From contig NZ_JAELVS010000005.1 in assembly GCF_016427555.1 (NCBI RefSeq), forward strand, positions 124,001-188,000: DNA of 64,000 bases, written 5' to 3'. The DNA comes from Marinobacter litoralis (GTDB taxonomy: Bacteria; Pseudomonadota; Gammaproteobacteria; Pseudomonadales; Oleiphilaceae). Below the pieces are notes generated by a model that had not been told where the DNA came from, searched no databases, and saw nothing but the letters and a program-made list of their open reading frames with translations. Below, piece after piece: positions 48,168-56,057 of this stretch (its first letter is position 1; each line of letters begins with the position of its first letter). The position numbers and the translations under genes were made by a program.

Positions 48168-49624
48168 GAGGCTGTAGAAAAACCCAAAAATAAGCGAGCA
48201 TTCCACCGCCTACGATCTCGTTTGTTTAAGCCGGTCAATTCGCCCAGCAACTTCCAGTTTCCGGATTGATTGCCCTTTGTAGACCTCAATCCCGCTATTT
48301 CTGTGTTCAGACGCTCGTAGCCTTGTGCCCAAGGGCATTTCTGGGCGCATTGCCTCCCCCCGATCACGCAGCCATCTGCCCATAATTCGCCAGCTTTTCA
48401 ATATTGTGCACCAAGCAATACAGCTGCCTTTGCCCCTGCACTTTTCGCTTTCCACGCAGGCTAAAACAGTTCAGGCGTTTGGTTGTGCCAATGTTGCCGA
48501 ACACCGGTTCCAACACCGACATGCAGCGGCTGTAGATTTCTTTGCCTTGCGGGCTATCTACCCGATGCTTCATCCAATCCGTGTAGGTGGGCCCACGATT
48601 TCGCTCCAGTGCAAACGTCACCTGCCTGCCGCTGCCTTTTCGGTGATCGGCCGAGGCGGGGTTTTGCATGCATTGGCGTTTCTTGGGGCAGTTTCGACAC
48701 TGAAGCAGACGGCCCTTGAAGTGTGCTCGGGAGACACCGTTCCCATCCGTACGGGTCGCTTCATAATGAAGCTCTTGCCCGGCAGGACAAATACAGGACA
48801 GATTGACCGGATCGAACTGGAATTCACTGGCGGGAATAATGGTTTTCCAACCGGTTTTGGGCAGATTCTGATGCCGTTTCCCTTGGCCCATCCTTGGGCT
48901 GCTCGTCTTTAGGAATCGGTCTACTTTGGTCATCGCTTCGTCCAGCGATAGGATGGTTTTCGCACGGCGAATGTCCCTATCCAGTTCGGCTTCGGTTTCC
49001 GCCTCATCCCGTTGGTGGTGTTCACGCAGATGATGTCGAATCAACCGCTTCAGCTTGTCGCGTTTTTCACCCAGCTCTTTAAAGGTGCCCGACCATTCTT
49101 TCGCGGCGTTCGAGGACATTTTGCAGCCGTCGATGGCAAACAGTTCGTTGCCCAGCAAGCCTTGCTCGTGACACACCAGCAACACCTGTTCGAACAACTC
49201 TTCGATTTCCTCAGCGTGGCTGCTAACAAACTTGGCCAAGGTAGTGAAGTGCGGAACGGTGTCGCAGGACAGCGCTTTAAATATGATGTTGGTTTCGCAG
49301 CACCACTGAATTTCGCGGCTAGAGGTGATGCCTTTCGAATAGGCGAACAGGATGATCTTTAGAAGAATAGCGGGATCGTAAGCAATGCGGCCGGTGTCGT
49401 CGTTGCGGTATTTGGGATGAAACACCGACAGATCCAACTTGTGCTCAATCAGATAATGAACGGCGTGTTCAAAGGTGCCCGGCTGTAGCTGCTCTTGGTA
49501 ATTGATCACGACCATCGCATCCTGGTCGTAGTTGTAGTGCATGAAACGAGGCATCCCGACGACTCCTTGTCTGTTTGCTAAATGCTACCAAAACCAGTCC
49601 GATTTAGGGTTTTTCTACAGCCTC
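48168..49624 (-). mobile_element. IS1182-family insertion sequence, 1457 bp
   Basis: The element is bounded by perfect 18-bp terminal inverted repeats, GAGGCTGTAGAAAAACCC at 48168-48185 and its complement at 49607-49624. Plus-strand AAC flanks both ends (48165-48167 and 49625-49627), a 3-bp target duplication. It carries one transposase gene with an internal deletion. It is inserted inside the R' core of an attC site, separating the HNH cassette from the PNPOx cassette. Confidence 0.85.
48364..49554 (-). CDS. IS1182-family transposase, internally deleted
   Basis: The 396-residue protein has the N-terminal IS1182 domain (HYLIEHKLDLSVFHPKYRND), first catalytic Asp D142 in FAIDGCKMSSNA, and the C-terminal DDE_Tnp part with zinc-ribbon cysteines and E349 in LEPVFGNI. 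After PRMGQGKRHQ (residue about 228) the sequence jumps to PASEFQFDPVNLSC. Family members normally have about 100-130 more residues here, including the second catalytic Asp (in an LTADSGFH-like motif). The frame is intact, so this is an in-frame deletion, and the enzyme is probably inactive. Confidence 0.82.
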   Translation of the reverse strand: MPRFMHYNYDQDAMVVINYQEQLQPGTFEHAVHYLIEHKLDLSVFHPKYRNDDTGRIAYDPAILLKIILFAYSKGITSSREIQWCCETNIIFKALSCDTVPHFTTLAKFVSSHAEEIEELFEQVLLVCHEQGLLGNELFAIDGCKMSSNAAKEWSGTFKELGEKRDKLKRLIRHHLREHHQRDEAETEAELDRDIRRAKTILSLDEAMTKVDRFLKTSSPRMGQGKRHQNLPKTGWKTIIPASEFQFDPVNLSCICPAGQELHYEATRTDGNGVSRAHFKGRLLQCRNCPKKRQCMQNPASADHRKGSGRQVTFALERNRGPTYTDWMKHRVDSPQGKEIYSRCMSVLEPVFGNIGTTKRLNCFSLRGKRKVQGQRQLYCLVHNIEKLANYGQMAA

Positions 49625-49698
49625 AACGCCCGGCTCACGCGCCGGTTTGGAGCCGCCAAGCGGCGGAAAATCGGTCGCTGTGCAGCCGATTGTTATGG
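49625..49698 (-). other. attC-like site of the HNH/ATPase cassette (R' interrupted by IS)
   Basis: Minus-strand sequence opens CCATAACAATCGGCTGCAC; the TAA stop of the HNH gene lies in this core. Inner arms CCGCCGCTTGGCGG form a perfect stem, and CGGCTGCAC pairs with GTGAGCCGG with an offset base, the unpaired-base arrangement typical of attC. The right end reads CCGGGCGTT and is cut at GTT by the IS element. Confidence 0.7.
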
Positions 49699-50781
49699 CC
49701 TGCTTCGAGCTAACTGGAGTGCTTTTTCCCTTCGAATCACTCCTGAGCCTGCACACAAACGACATCCTGGACGGCCATCACACTCTGGGCACTTTAACCT
49801 CTGATAATCAGAGACATTGATTTCCATATGACCTGAAACAATCCCATTTCCATTACAGCATGGACAAAAATAATTGACGAATACACCTTCACCCTCACAA
49901 ACTGGACATACTTTGGTTGCTTGGTTTTGACTTTTTTTCGACACCATATAATGTTCATGGAGCGCTTGATAGAATGCAGTCTGCCACGAATTTTTATGTA
50001 CACGAAAATGAGAGTCAGCTTCATCTGAGAGTAGATCAATCAATGCTTGAGCTCCATTCTTTCGTTCAAACTCAGTTAGCAGATACCTCTTATTCGCGAG
50101 CTCGTCGGCGGCTTCAATTGAGAACCTATTAGCCAGGTTAAAGTCCTCGAAATGCGAATGGACGCGTTTTTTTAATGTTTCATCCCAATCTTCGGGTGCG
50201 CGAACAAAAAACCTGACTATCTCAGGATATGTTGACTCAACATCAGCGAAAATCCATTGTTCACTAATAACAGAACTATTATCGAAATAGGGATGCAAAC
50301 TTTGTTTTTCAGCAACGGTAGAAATATTGGCTTTTTTTCCAGTGTTGCAATCTTTGCAAGAAGGCACAAGGTTTTGTGGAACAACCGAAAGAGTTGGATA
50401 CCTACTTTTCGGCAAGTAATGATCTAAAGTCGAGGCATTCCCAATCCCACAAAATGGACACCTACCGTGTGGTGCTCTAGATAACAAGGAGTCATATATT
50501 TTTCTTGCAGGCTTCGCCCTGCCTACCATATGAACGCTATAAACATCTTTTAGTTCTTGTTTATTCACCGCGCCTATGACTATTTCTTCGTTTTTGCAGT
50601 CATTGGATGGAAGGCTATACAGTGTATTTTCAATACCATTCTTCCAATATTGATATGCAGCGGCAGCGACAACATCAGAAACGGCACTGAGACGACAGCG
50701 CAAACGTTTATCTGAAATGCTGTTTATGCATAACTCATAAACTTCTTTGGGGTCCTCATTGGGGGCGGAGATACTTCTCAT
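49693..50781 (-). CDS. HNH endonuclease with DnaJ-type zinc-finger tail (putative defence effector)
   Basis: The 362-residue protein has an HNH nuclease core at about residues 105-152: C108-x2-C111, LDHYLPKSRYP with D120-H121, an Asn in VVPQNLVPSC and C142-x2-C145. The tail (about 290-345) has four CxxC pairs, C292, C306, C331 and C340, with glycine spacing (CEGEG, CNGNG, CDGRPG, CAGSG) like the cysteine-rich region of DnaJ. It follows the ATPase gene with a 4-base overlap, so the pair is coupled. This resembles Septu (PtuA ATPase + PtuB HNH), but PtuB is not known to me with a DnaJ-type tail. Antiviral function is inference. Confidence 0.85.
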   Translation of the reverse strand: MRSISAPNEDPKEVYELCINSISDKRLRCRLSAVSDVVAAAAYQYWKNGIENTLYSLPSNDCKNEEIVIGAVNKQELKDVYSVHMVGRAKPARKIYDSLLSRAPHGRCPFCGIGNASTLDHYLPKSRYPTLSVVPQNLVPSCKDCNTGKKANISTVAEKQSLHPYFDNSSVISEQWIFADVESTYPEIVRFFVRAPEDWDETLKKRVHSHFEDFNLANRFSIEAADELANKRYLLTEFERKNGAQALIDLLSDEADSHFRVHKNSWQTAFYQALHEHYMVSKKSQNQATKVCPVCEGEGVFVNYFCPCCNGNGIVSGHMEINVSDYQRLKCPECDGRPGCRLCAGSGVIRREKALQLARSRP

Positions 50782-52364
50782 TCTCCGCCCCTCGCCTGCA
50801 TTATCTTATTAGTTACCATCGATCTCAGTATCGCCTTACCTTCAAAACCTAGTTGGTTTTGGTATTCCTGCTCAATTTCTTCGTAACTCTTACCCTCATT
50901 CACTGAGCTTTCCAGTAGGTCATGAAAGCCGGATTTGGATACCTCTAACCCAAACACTTCTCGCGTCAAAACGCCTACATTCTCAGCAAAGGTTTCATTT
51001 TCCGGCCTTTCTACTTTGGAAATCAATCGAGTTCTTCTTAGAATAGACACACATGACTTAGGAACCTCCTGCAATACAACTGGCGAATGCGTGGCGATAA
51101 TTGCAACACCATTACGATTAACAAGTAAGTCCGACAACGCTCTTGTGAACGCGGAAAGTAGTGGTGGATGAAGATGGCTTTCTGGCTCATCAAGGAGGAT
51201 TAAGGTTTTTTCTTCAACAGTTTCAACGAGCTTTGTTACAGATAGTAGGACAACCGCATGTCCTGAGCTCATCCTCTCAAATAGTGCGGACGCCTTTTCA
51301 GAAAATTGTCTTTTAGAATCGGAAAAATCATTAGCGTACACATTAACGAGTTGACATAGATCCATTTCAGCAAAATTAGAGTCTGATTCTAGCTTCCTAA
51401 CAGCTTTAACCCACCTATTACTTTTGGATGTCAATGAAAGACAGAGATTTAAACTCTCAGTAAAATCTCGACATAGATCGATTTTATCTTTTAGAACCCA
51501 TTGATTCAGATCGTTCTCAGGCACACGCTTTTTCAAGCCAACATAGTAATATCGCATCCCTGCAGTTGCATCAGGTTGATCATCAGGTGGAGTAAAGGGA
51601 TCAAATGCACTGAAAGATACAGAGACTATCCCGGCAAAATAATTATTTTGGAGTGCGGAAGCCCCCCCCCATATGGAGTTAGTGGCAAAATAGCCGGTCT
51701 CCTCTACCGCACCTCTGTGAGGGAGAAGTGCATCAACCATGTTGTTCAAAAGGGTTGTTTTCCCAACACCGTTTCGGCCAATCAATATGTGAATATTCGA
51801 AGACGGCTTGGCGTTTGGCTCTACTTGAAATTCAACCTTAATTCCGGAGTAGTAATCATTGGCAGCCTTTTCATAAAAGAAGTCATAGTCTGTGAGAGGT
51901 GCTTCTCCGCGCAAGATGCGTCGAAACTGCTGCTCGATAGTGGAGCGATTAACATTCCTCATTAATGAAGTATTAAAAGCCCCTTCATTTTCAGCTATCG
52001 CCAAACGGTCAGGATTATGAGCAACGTCCCCTAGCGCCATCAGCACACTGTTTACCATCTCAAATGAAAGGAAATCTAAAAGATTTCTATAATAGTCGGG
52101 GTCCTGCCCCAACGAATAGAATTTTTCCTGCAATACATTGAAATTGTGCGGAATGTGTTCTTCAGTCCAGCCTCCAACTTGGCCGGTAAAACCTATTTTT
52201 ACGCTACCGATTGAGTGCTTATTGCCTTCTCCATCAAAAATGGTAAGGCTAAATAGCGTCTTATATCCAAAATCATCCCAGTTATCAGCTTGTAGATAGG
52301 CAGTATTACGAGCTTGATTAGGAACGTACCCGCCCCTGGCCAGTTTTTGAAATGATATAGACAC
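50778..52364 (-). CDS. AAA/ABC-like ATPase of a two-gene defence cassette (PtuA-like)
   Basis: The 528-residue ATPase has an N-terminal beta-rich region (DNWDDFGYKTLFSLTIFD), Walker A GRNGVGKTT at 196-204, a signature-like MSSGHAVVLL near 365-374, Walker B LILLDEPESHLHP at 388-400 and the switch histidine in ATHSPVV. This is the SMC/ABC-type AAA group found in OLD-, Septu- and Gabija-like defence systems. It has no TOPRIM domain, so the partner HNH protein is the likely nuclease. It starts 60 bases after an attC core and shares a cassette with the HNH gene. The assignment to defence is by architecture only. Confidence 0.88.
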   Translation of the reverse strand: MSISFQKLARGGYVPNQARNTAYLQADNWDDFGYKTLFSLTIFDGEGNKHSIGSVKIGFTGQVGGWTEEHIPHNFNVLQEKFYSLGQDPDYYRNLLDFLSFEMVNSVLMALGDVAHNPDRLAIAENEGAFNTSLMRNVNRSTIEQQFRRILRGEAPLTDYDFFYEKAANDYYSGIKVEFQVEPNAKPSSNIHILIGRNGVGKTTLLNNMVDALLPHRGAVEETGYFATNSIWGGASALQNNYFAGIVSVSFSAFDPFTPPDDQPDATAGMRYYYVGLKKRVPENDLNQWVLKDKIDLCRDFTESLNLCLSLTSKSNRWVKAVRKLESDSNFAEMDLCQLVNVYANDFSDSKRQFSEKASALFERMSSGHAVVLLSVTKLVETVEEKTLILLDEPESHLHPPLLSAFTRALSDLLVNRNGVAIIATHSPVVLQEVPKSCVSILRRTRLISKVERPENETFAENVGVLTREVFGLEVSKSGFHDLLESSVNEGKSYEEIEQEYQNQLGFEGKAILRSMVTNKIMQARGGE

Positions 52365-52423
52365 TTAAAATTACCCTTTTCTCAATATTCGAAGGACGTA
52401 CAAGAATGCTAATCAGTCTTAGG

Positions 52424-52483
52424 CCACAACGCTAGTGGCAAGGGCGCGACGTAAGGAGCGTCCCTTGGCCGCACTTGTTAAAT
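52424..52483 (-). other. attC site (60 bp) of the GHKL-nuclease cassette
   Basis: On the minus strand the R'' core is ATTTAAC (52477-52483), a full match to RYYYAAC, and the opposite core is GTTGTGG (52424-52430). Inner arms GCCAAGGG and CCCTTGCC pair. The site begins 3 bases after the stop of the 670-residue GHKL protein and ends 60 bases before the ATPase start. Confidence 0.72.
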
Positions 52484-52486
52484 TTC

Positions 52487-54499
52487 TCAAGCCGGGCTCT
52501 TGAGATCATCAACAAGTTGGTCTGATGACTTTGTTTCCAAGGACTTTCTTTTGGTTTTGAGCTGTTCAAGCAAATAGTGATTCGACAAATCGAATTCAGC
52601 GAAAATCGTACCCCATGTCTTAACATAGCCCTTGATGCGATCATTTTTTGTACTGAAAACTAATCCAGGTTCATTCTTCGCTTCTGCGGTTTCTAGAGCT
52701 GAATTAATGTCAAAATCTCTCTCAGATATCTTTCTGCCAACCAAAATGATTTCAAAGCGCATCTTCTCCATAGAGAAGCCCACATGCTCAGATATAATCC
52801 TTGCGTAATCCTTTATTTGCTTGAGATGCTTTTCATTTAAGGCAATTGCAGGCTTCTTGATTTCGATGATAGTACATTGGTAATAGGACTCGCCTCTAGA
52901 GTTGAAACTCAATTTTTTTCTAGCTAAGAAGAGATCAACTTGTCGTCTTACACCTTCTATGCTTAGCCCCGCATCTAAGTCTTCAGGTTCAAAATCATTT
53001 TCATCTACTATTGTTATTCCCTTAACAGACTCTCTCAAATTCAATGCAACTCTTTGAAAATCATCTTCCTCAGCACCAAGAATTGCATATTGATTACCGA
53101 ACAGCCACGTATTGCTTTCAATAATTCCTTGGAGGTCAGGTGTTTCCAGCACCTGCTTGTAATGATTTACCATTATTTCGCGCAACTTATGAACCGCAAA
53201 CTCTCGTTTCTGCAATATTTCAATTGTGCTTATTATGTTCTCAAGCGAAGAATTATTAATTTGATCTGACAGCAATTCGATTTGGCTTTCGCTTAGGTCA
53301 AGGATTTCCCCAATAACATCAAAAATAGTATCGTTTTCGTTTGACACAAGAATTTTATCAATTAATGCGATAAGAATTTTTAACGGCTTCTCTTTAGTGT
53401 TATTGAATATAGAAGGGTCTGCTATATACAATTTTTTTACAAAAGATTTAGTGTTACTCCTCCGCCACAAAGACTCTTCTTGGCTAATTAATTTATGGCT
53501 GGGGAAATACCCTTTGGCCTCATACTCTTCAATCTTTTCGTCCACAAACTCACGAAGAAACTCTTCATAGATCTCGCCGCTAAGTCTATTTATTCTCTTC
53601 TTAAGCTCTCTAAACTCAGGAGAGCTCTCATTTACTTGCATATTACCTGAAAAGTTTAACGATGTATTATGCTTGTCGAAATTATCAAACCAGTCGGATC
53701 GAGCGTAGGTGCTCAGATAAAAAAGAGGTTTATTATTAAAACTACTCAAAGCCCTATGAAGAATTCGCCCTTCATTACTCACTACATAGTTATACGATTT
53801 CTCATCTCCTGGCTTATTTATCCAGCGGATGAAATCGACCTTAAAAGTTACATTATCAATAGATACTTCTTTTTCTATAACCCTGCATTCGGGAATTTCA
53901 ACTTTCACTCCATTAACCGTTAGTTCTCGATCAGGATTTAGGGCTAATCGCCACCCAAAATAGGTCTCAAGACGTTTTCTTATTTCCTCAGCACCTGGAA
54001 GGTTCTCTTTGAAATGCTTAAGAACCACACATGTACCTGACCCCATAGAACTTAATAGTGCATGTTGATTACTACTGTCTATCTCTTCCGCAATGAAATT
54101 TCGAAGGCTTTGGCTTTCTATTTTTATTATCGCGTTCGCCTTTTTACACTTTGTGAACCATGAGGCGCTGGAGCATAGCAAATGAAAAGCAAGCCTTCCT
54201 TTACCATGTGCACCTTGTGCGTCATCATCTCCATGCTTGGATGACTCATTGAACTTAGAGAAATGCGAGTCACAATGATTAATATCAATCCCTGATCCAT
54301 TATCTAGAATAGTTACAGATTCAAGACCGTGTAATTCGTTGTGGTCAACAATAACATCAACACGTTTTGCTCCAGCATCAAAACCGTTGGCTATAAGTTC
54401 GTTAATCGCTTGAAATGAATATTTTTTCCACTTAGTGAAATGCTTTTTTATGCCTTCATGAGTAATATCTGCCGTACCGCTTATTTTCATGTTACCCAT
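52487..54499 (-). CDS. GHKL ATPase fused to a PD-(D/E)xK (Shedu-like) nuclease
   Basis: The 670-residue protein begins with a Bergerat-fold ATPase: N box AINELIANGFDA (E34, N38), G1 box ILDNGSGI (D66), G2 box GAHGKGRLAF (96-105). A long, mostly helical middle (about 290-450) leads to a C-terminal nuclease-like domain. There IIESNTWLFGNQY (459-471) precedes D522 in RRQVDLFLARK, E546-x-K548 in TIIEIKKP and Q561 in HLKQIKDYARII, a PD-(D/E)xK set with the spacing and entry motif of Shedu/DUF4263 proteins. It is alone in its cassette, AT-rich relative to the surroundings. I read it as an ATP-gated nuclease, probably antiviral; I know no named system with this fusion. Start could also be Met4. Confidence 0.85.
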   Translation of the reverse strand: MGNMKISGTADITHEGIKKHFTKWKKYSFQAINELIANGFDAGAKRVDVIVDHNELHGLESVTILDNGSGIDINHCDSHFSKFNESSKHGDDDAQGAHGKGRLAFHLLCSSASWFTKCKKANAIIKIESQSLRNFIAEEIDSSNQHALLSSMGSGTCVVLKHFKENLPGAEEIRKRLETYFGWRLALNPDRELTVNGVKVEIPECRVIEKEVSIDNVTFKVDFIRWINKPGDEKSYNYVVSNEGRILHRALSSFNNKPLFYLSTYARSDWFDNFDKHNTSLNFSGNMQVNESSPEFRELKKRINRLSGEIYEEFLREFVDEKIEEYEAKGYFPSHKLISQEESLWRRSNTKSFVKKLYIADPSIFNNTKEKPLKILIALIDKILVSNENDTIFDVIGEILDLSESQIELLSDQINNSSLENIISTIEILQKREFAVHKLREIMVNHYKQVLETPDLQGIIESNTWLFGNQYAILGAEEDDFQRVALNLRESVKGITIVDENDFEPEDLDAGLSIEGVRRQVDLFLARKKLSFNSRGESYYQCTIIEIKKPAIALNEKHLKQIKDYARIISEHVGFSMEKMRFEIILVGRKISERDFDINSALETAEAKNEPGLVFSTKNDRIKGYVKTWGTIFAEFDLSNHYLLEQLKTKRKSLETKSSDQLVDDLKSPA

Positions 54500-54618
54500 A
54501 TTAGAACTCGCTTTTTATGCATTGCGTTTTTTGCTTAAGCAGATCAGTCAAATCATGATAGAAGCGGTCTGCAACTTCAAGGTATGTAGGACAAGTTGTC
54601 TGCACACCACTCCCGAAA

Positions 54619-54677
54619 ATTTAACACTTAAGCATTTAATGGTCGTGCACAGCATGACCTTTAAATGTGGGTTGGAC
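54619..54677 (-). other. attC site (59 bp) upstream of the GHKL gene
   Basis: This is an exactly 59-base palindromic site. On the minus strand it runs from GTCCAAC (54671-54677, full match to RYYYAAC) to GTTAAAT (54619-54625, full match to GTTRRRY). Inner arms ATTTAAAGGTCATGC and GCACGACCATTAAAT pair with single unpaired bases. It bounds the GHKL cassette on its 5' side, 120 bases before the start codon, room enough for a cassette promoter. Confidence 0.75.
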
Positions 54678-54728
54678 TAAGCCGCCAGCACCAAAGCCCG
54701 CTAGCTGTCTATAAGGGTAAAGTAATTT

Positions 54729-54908
54729 TTAGGCAGAGGCCGGAACAACAAACTGAGCCCGTAAAAGTACTCGGTGGACGTGAATATTCTTCCAGTGGTT
54801 CCCATAAACGATCCCATCCTTGTGTATTCTGGCCAGACTAACCCGCTCTTTGTTCCATTTCCAGTCAGAACGCGAGTCAACGCCCAGCTCCTCTGGAACT
54901 GTATGCAT
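54729..54908 (-). CDS. short hypothetical ORF (possibly a truncated cassette gene)
   Basis: A 59-codon frame begins MHTVPEELGVDSRSDWKWN and ends QFVVPASA, 52 bases before the attC at 54677. The tryptophan- and basic-rich content looks like real protein but I do not recognise it. It lies in the same frame as, and just after, the end of the IS91-like transposase frame. It may be the 3' remnant of a cassette gene cut by that element. Confidence 0.3.
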   Translation of the reverse strand: MHTVPEELGVDSRSDWKWNKERVSLARIHKDGIVYGNHWKNIHVHRVLLRAQFVVPASA

Positions 54909-54929
54909 GCTGCCAGCCGCCAGATGCGG

Positions 54930-56057
54930 CTAGGCCGTCACTAGTCTCCCCAGTGTTCTGCACCCAGGAATCTGTAGAACCCGATAAACCATGCCTTCGT
55001 CACATCGAGTGCACGGCCAGGCGCATGACCTCCCTGAATGTCTTAACGTTTCAACGTCAGGCTCGATTGGCCTTCGGAGAGCCTGGTGAATGACGCGCAG
55101 TTTTTGGCGCCGCGTCCGGTTACTTAAATAGCCAAAATGTCAAATGCGCATAAAACCTTTTGGCAGGATATGCATCAGGAACCGCCGCACGAATTCCACC
55201 CCACCCAGTTGCTGTGTCTTCTGGCGGCCTCCCTCTCGGTAATCCTTGTACCGAAACAAGATCCGCTCACCCTTCTGTGCCAACAACCGGCCGTTGCTGA
55301 TGGCAATGCGATGGGAGTAGCGAGCGAGGTAGTCCACCACTGTTTCAGCCTGGTTCAGGCAATGACGGGCGTAAACCACCCAATCCTTCGCCATCAAGTC
55401 ATTGAGCACAGAGTTAATGGTCTCAGGCTCGGTAAGTCTGGACAGTTCGCCAGCTCTGGCTGAACTTCTGAGCGACGACGTCATCCGTCCGCGAAAGCGC
55501 CGTGACAACGCCCTGACCGGGAACAAATACTGATGTTTAGCCCGGTGCCATTCACCAGCTTCTGTGAGCACCCCACCCGGAATCAAGCAATGTACATGAA
55601 CATGGCGACTCAGGTTCTGCCCCCAAGTATGGAGGACAGCGGTCATGCCCAACTCTCCCTGCAAGTGTTTGGTTCTGAGGCCAAATTGACGAAGCGTGTT
55701 CCAAACCGACTCGAAAAGGCGACGGTAGACCACCTCTGGATGCACCTGCACCCAGCCATTCAGGGTATGAGGTAAGGTAAACACCAGATGGAAGTACGGA
55801 ACCGGCAGCAGCGACCGGCGCTGGCGCTCACACCATTGCTGGCTTGCCCGCCCCTGGCATTGTGGGCAATGCCGGTCCCGGCAACCGTAGTAATGAACGG
55901 TGCGTACCTTGCATTGATCACACTGCATTTCCATGCCGCCCATCCGTGCCGTTCGGCAATCTATCAGGCGACGACAGACCTTCCGGCGATGGCTATCCAG
56001 CGATTCCGTGACCAAAAACTGACTCAGCACCGACTGAACCGTGATTGCCCCTGTCAT
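54930..56057 (-). pseudogene. IS91-family transposase, interrupted by an in-frame UGA
   Basis: The open part (55140-56057) encodes 305 residues. It has the N-terminal zinc-binding domain (C46, C49, C59, C64, C67), the HUH motif HVHVHCLIPGG (152-162) and the tyrosines in VVDYLARYSHR, features of rolling-circle IS91 transposases. At 55140-55142 a TGA follows GFMRI, but the same frame continues HFGYLSNRTRRQKLRV and a CTRCDEGM zinc knuckle to a TAG at 54930. Family members read GFMRIRH here, so one CGA-to-TGA change explains the stop; the full product would be 375 residues. Its start overlaps the recombinase stop by 4 bases with GGGAGG upstream. Confidence 0.82.

Noticed and set aside
49693..52364. 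Retron or Gabija assignment for the ATPase-nuclease pair
   Set aside because: No reverse transcriptase or msr/msd-like RNA is present, the ATPase has no TOPRIM domain, and the partner is HNH rather than a UvrD helicase.
54489..54680. 63-codon plus-strand ORF overlapping the attC
   Set aside because: It runs antisense through the GHKL gene start and across the palindromic attC; composition and position suggest chance.
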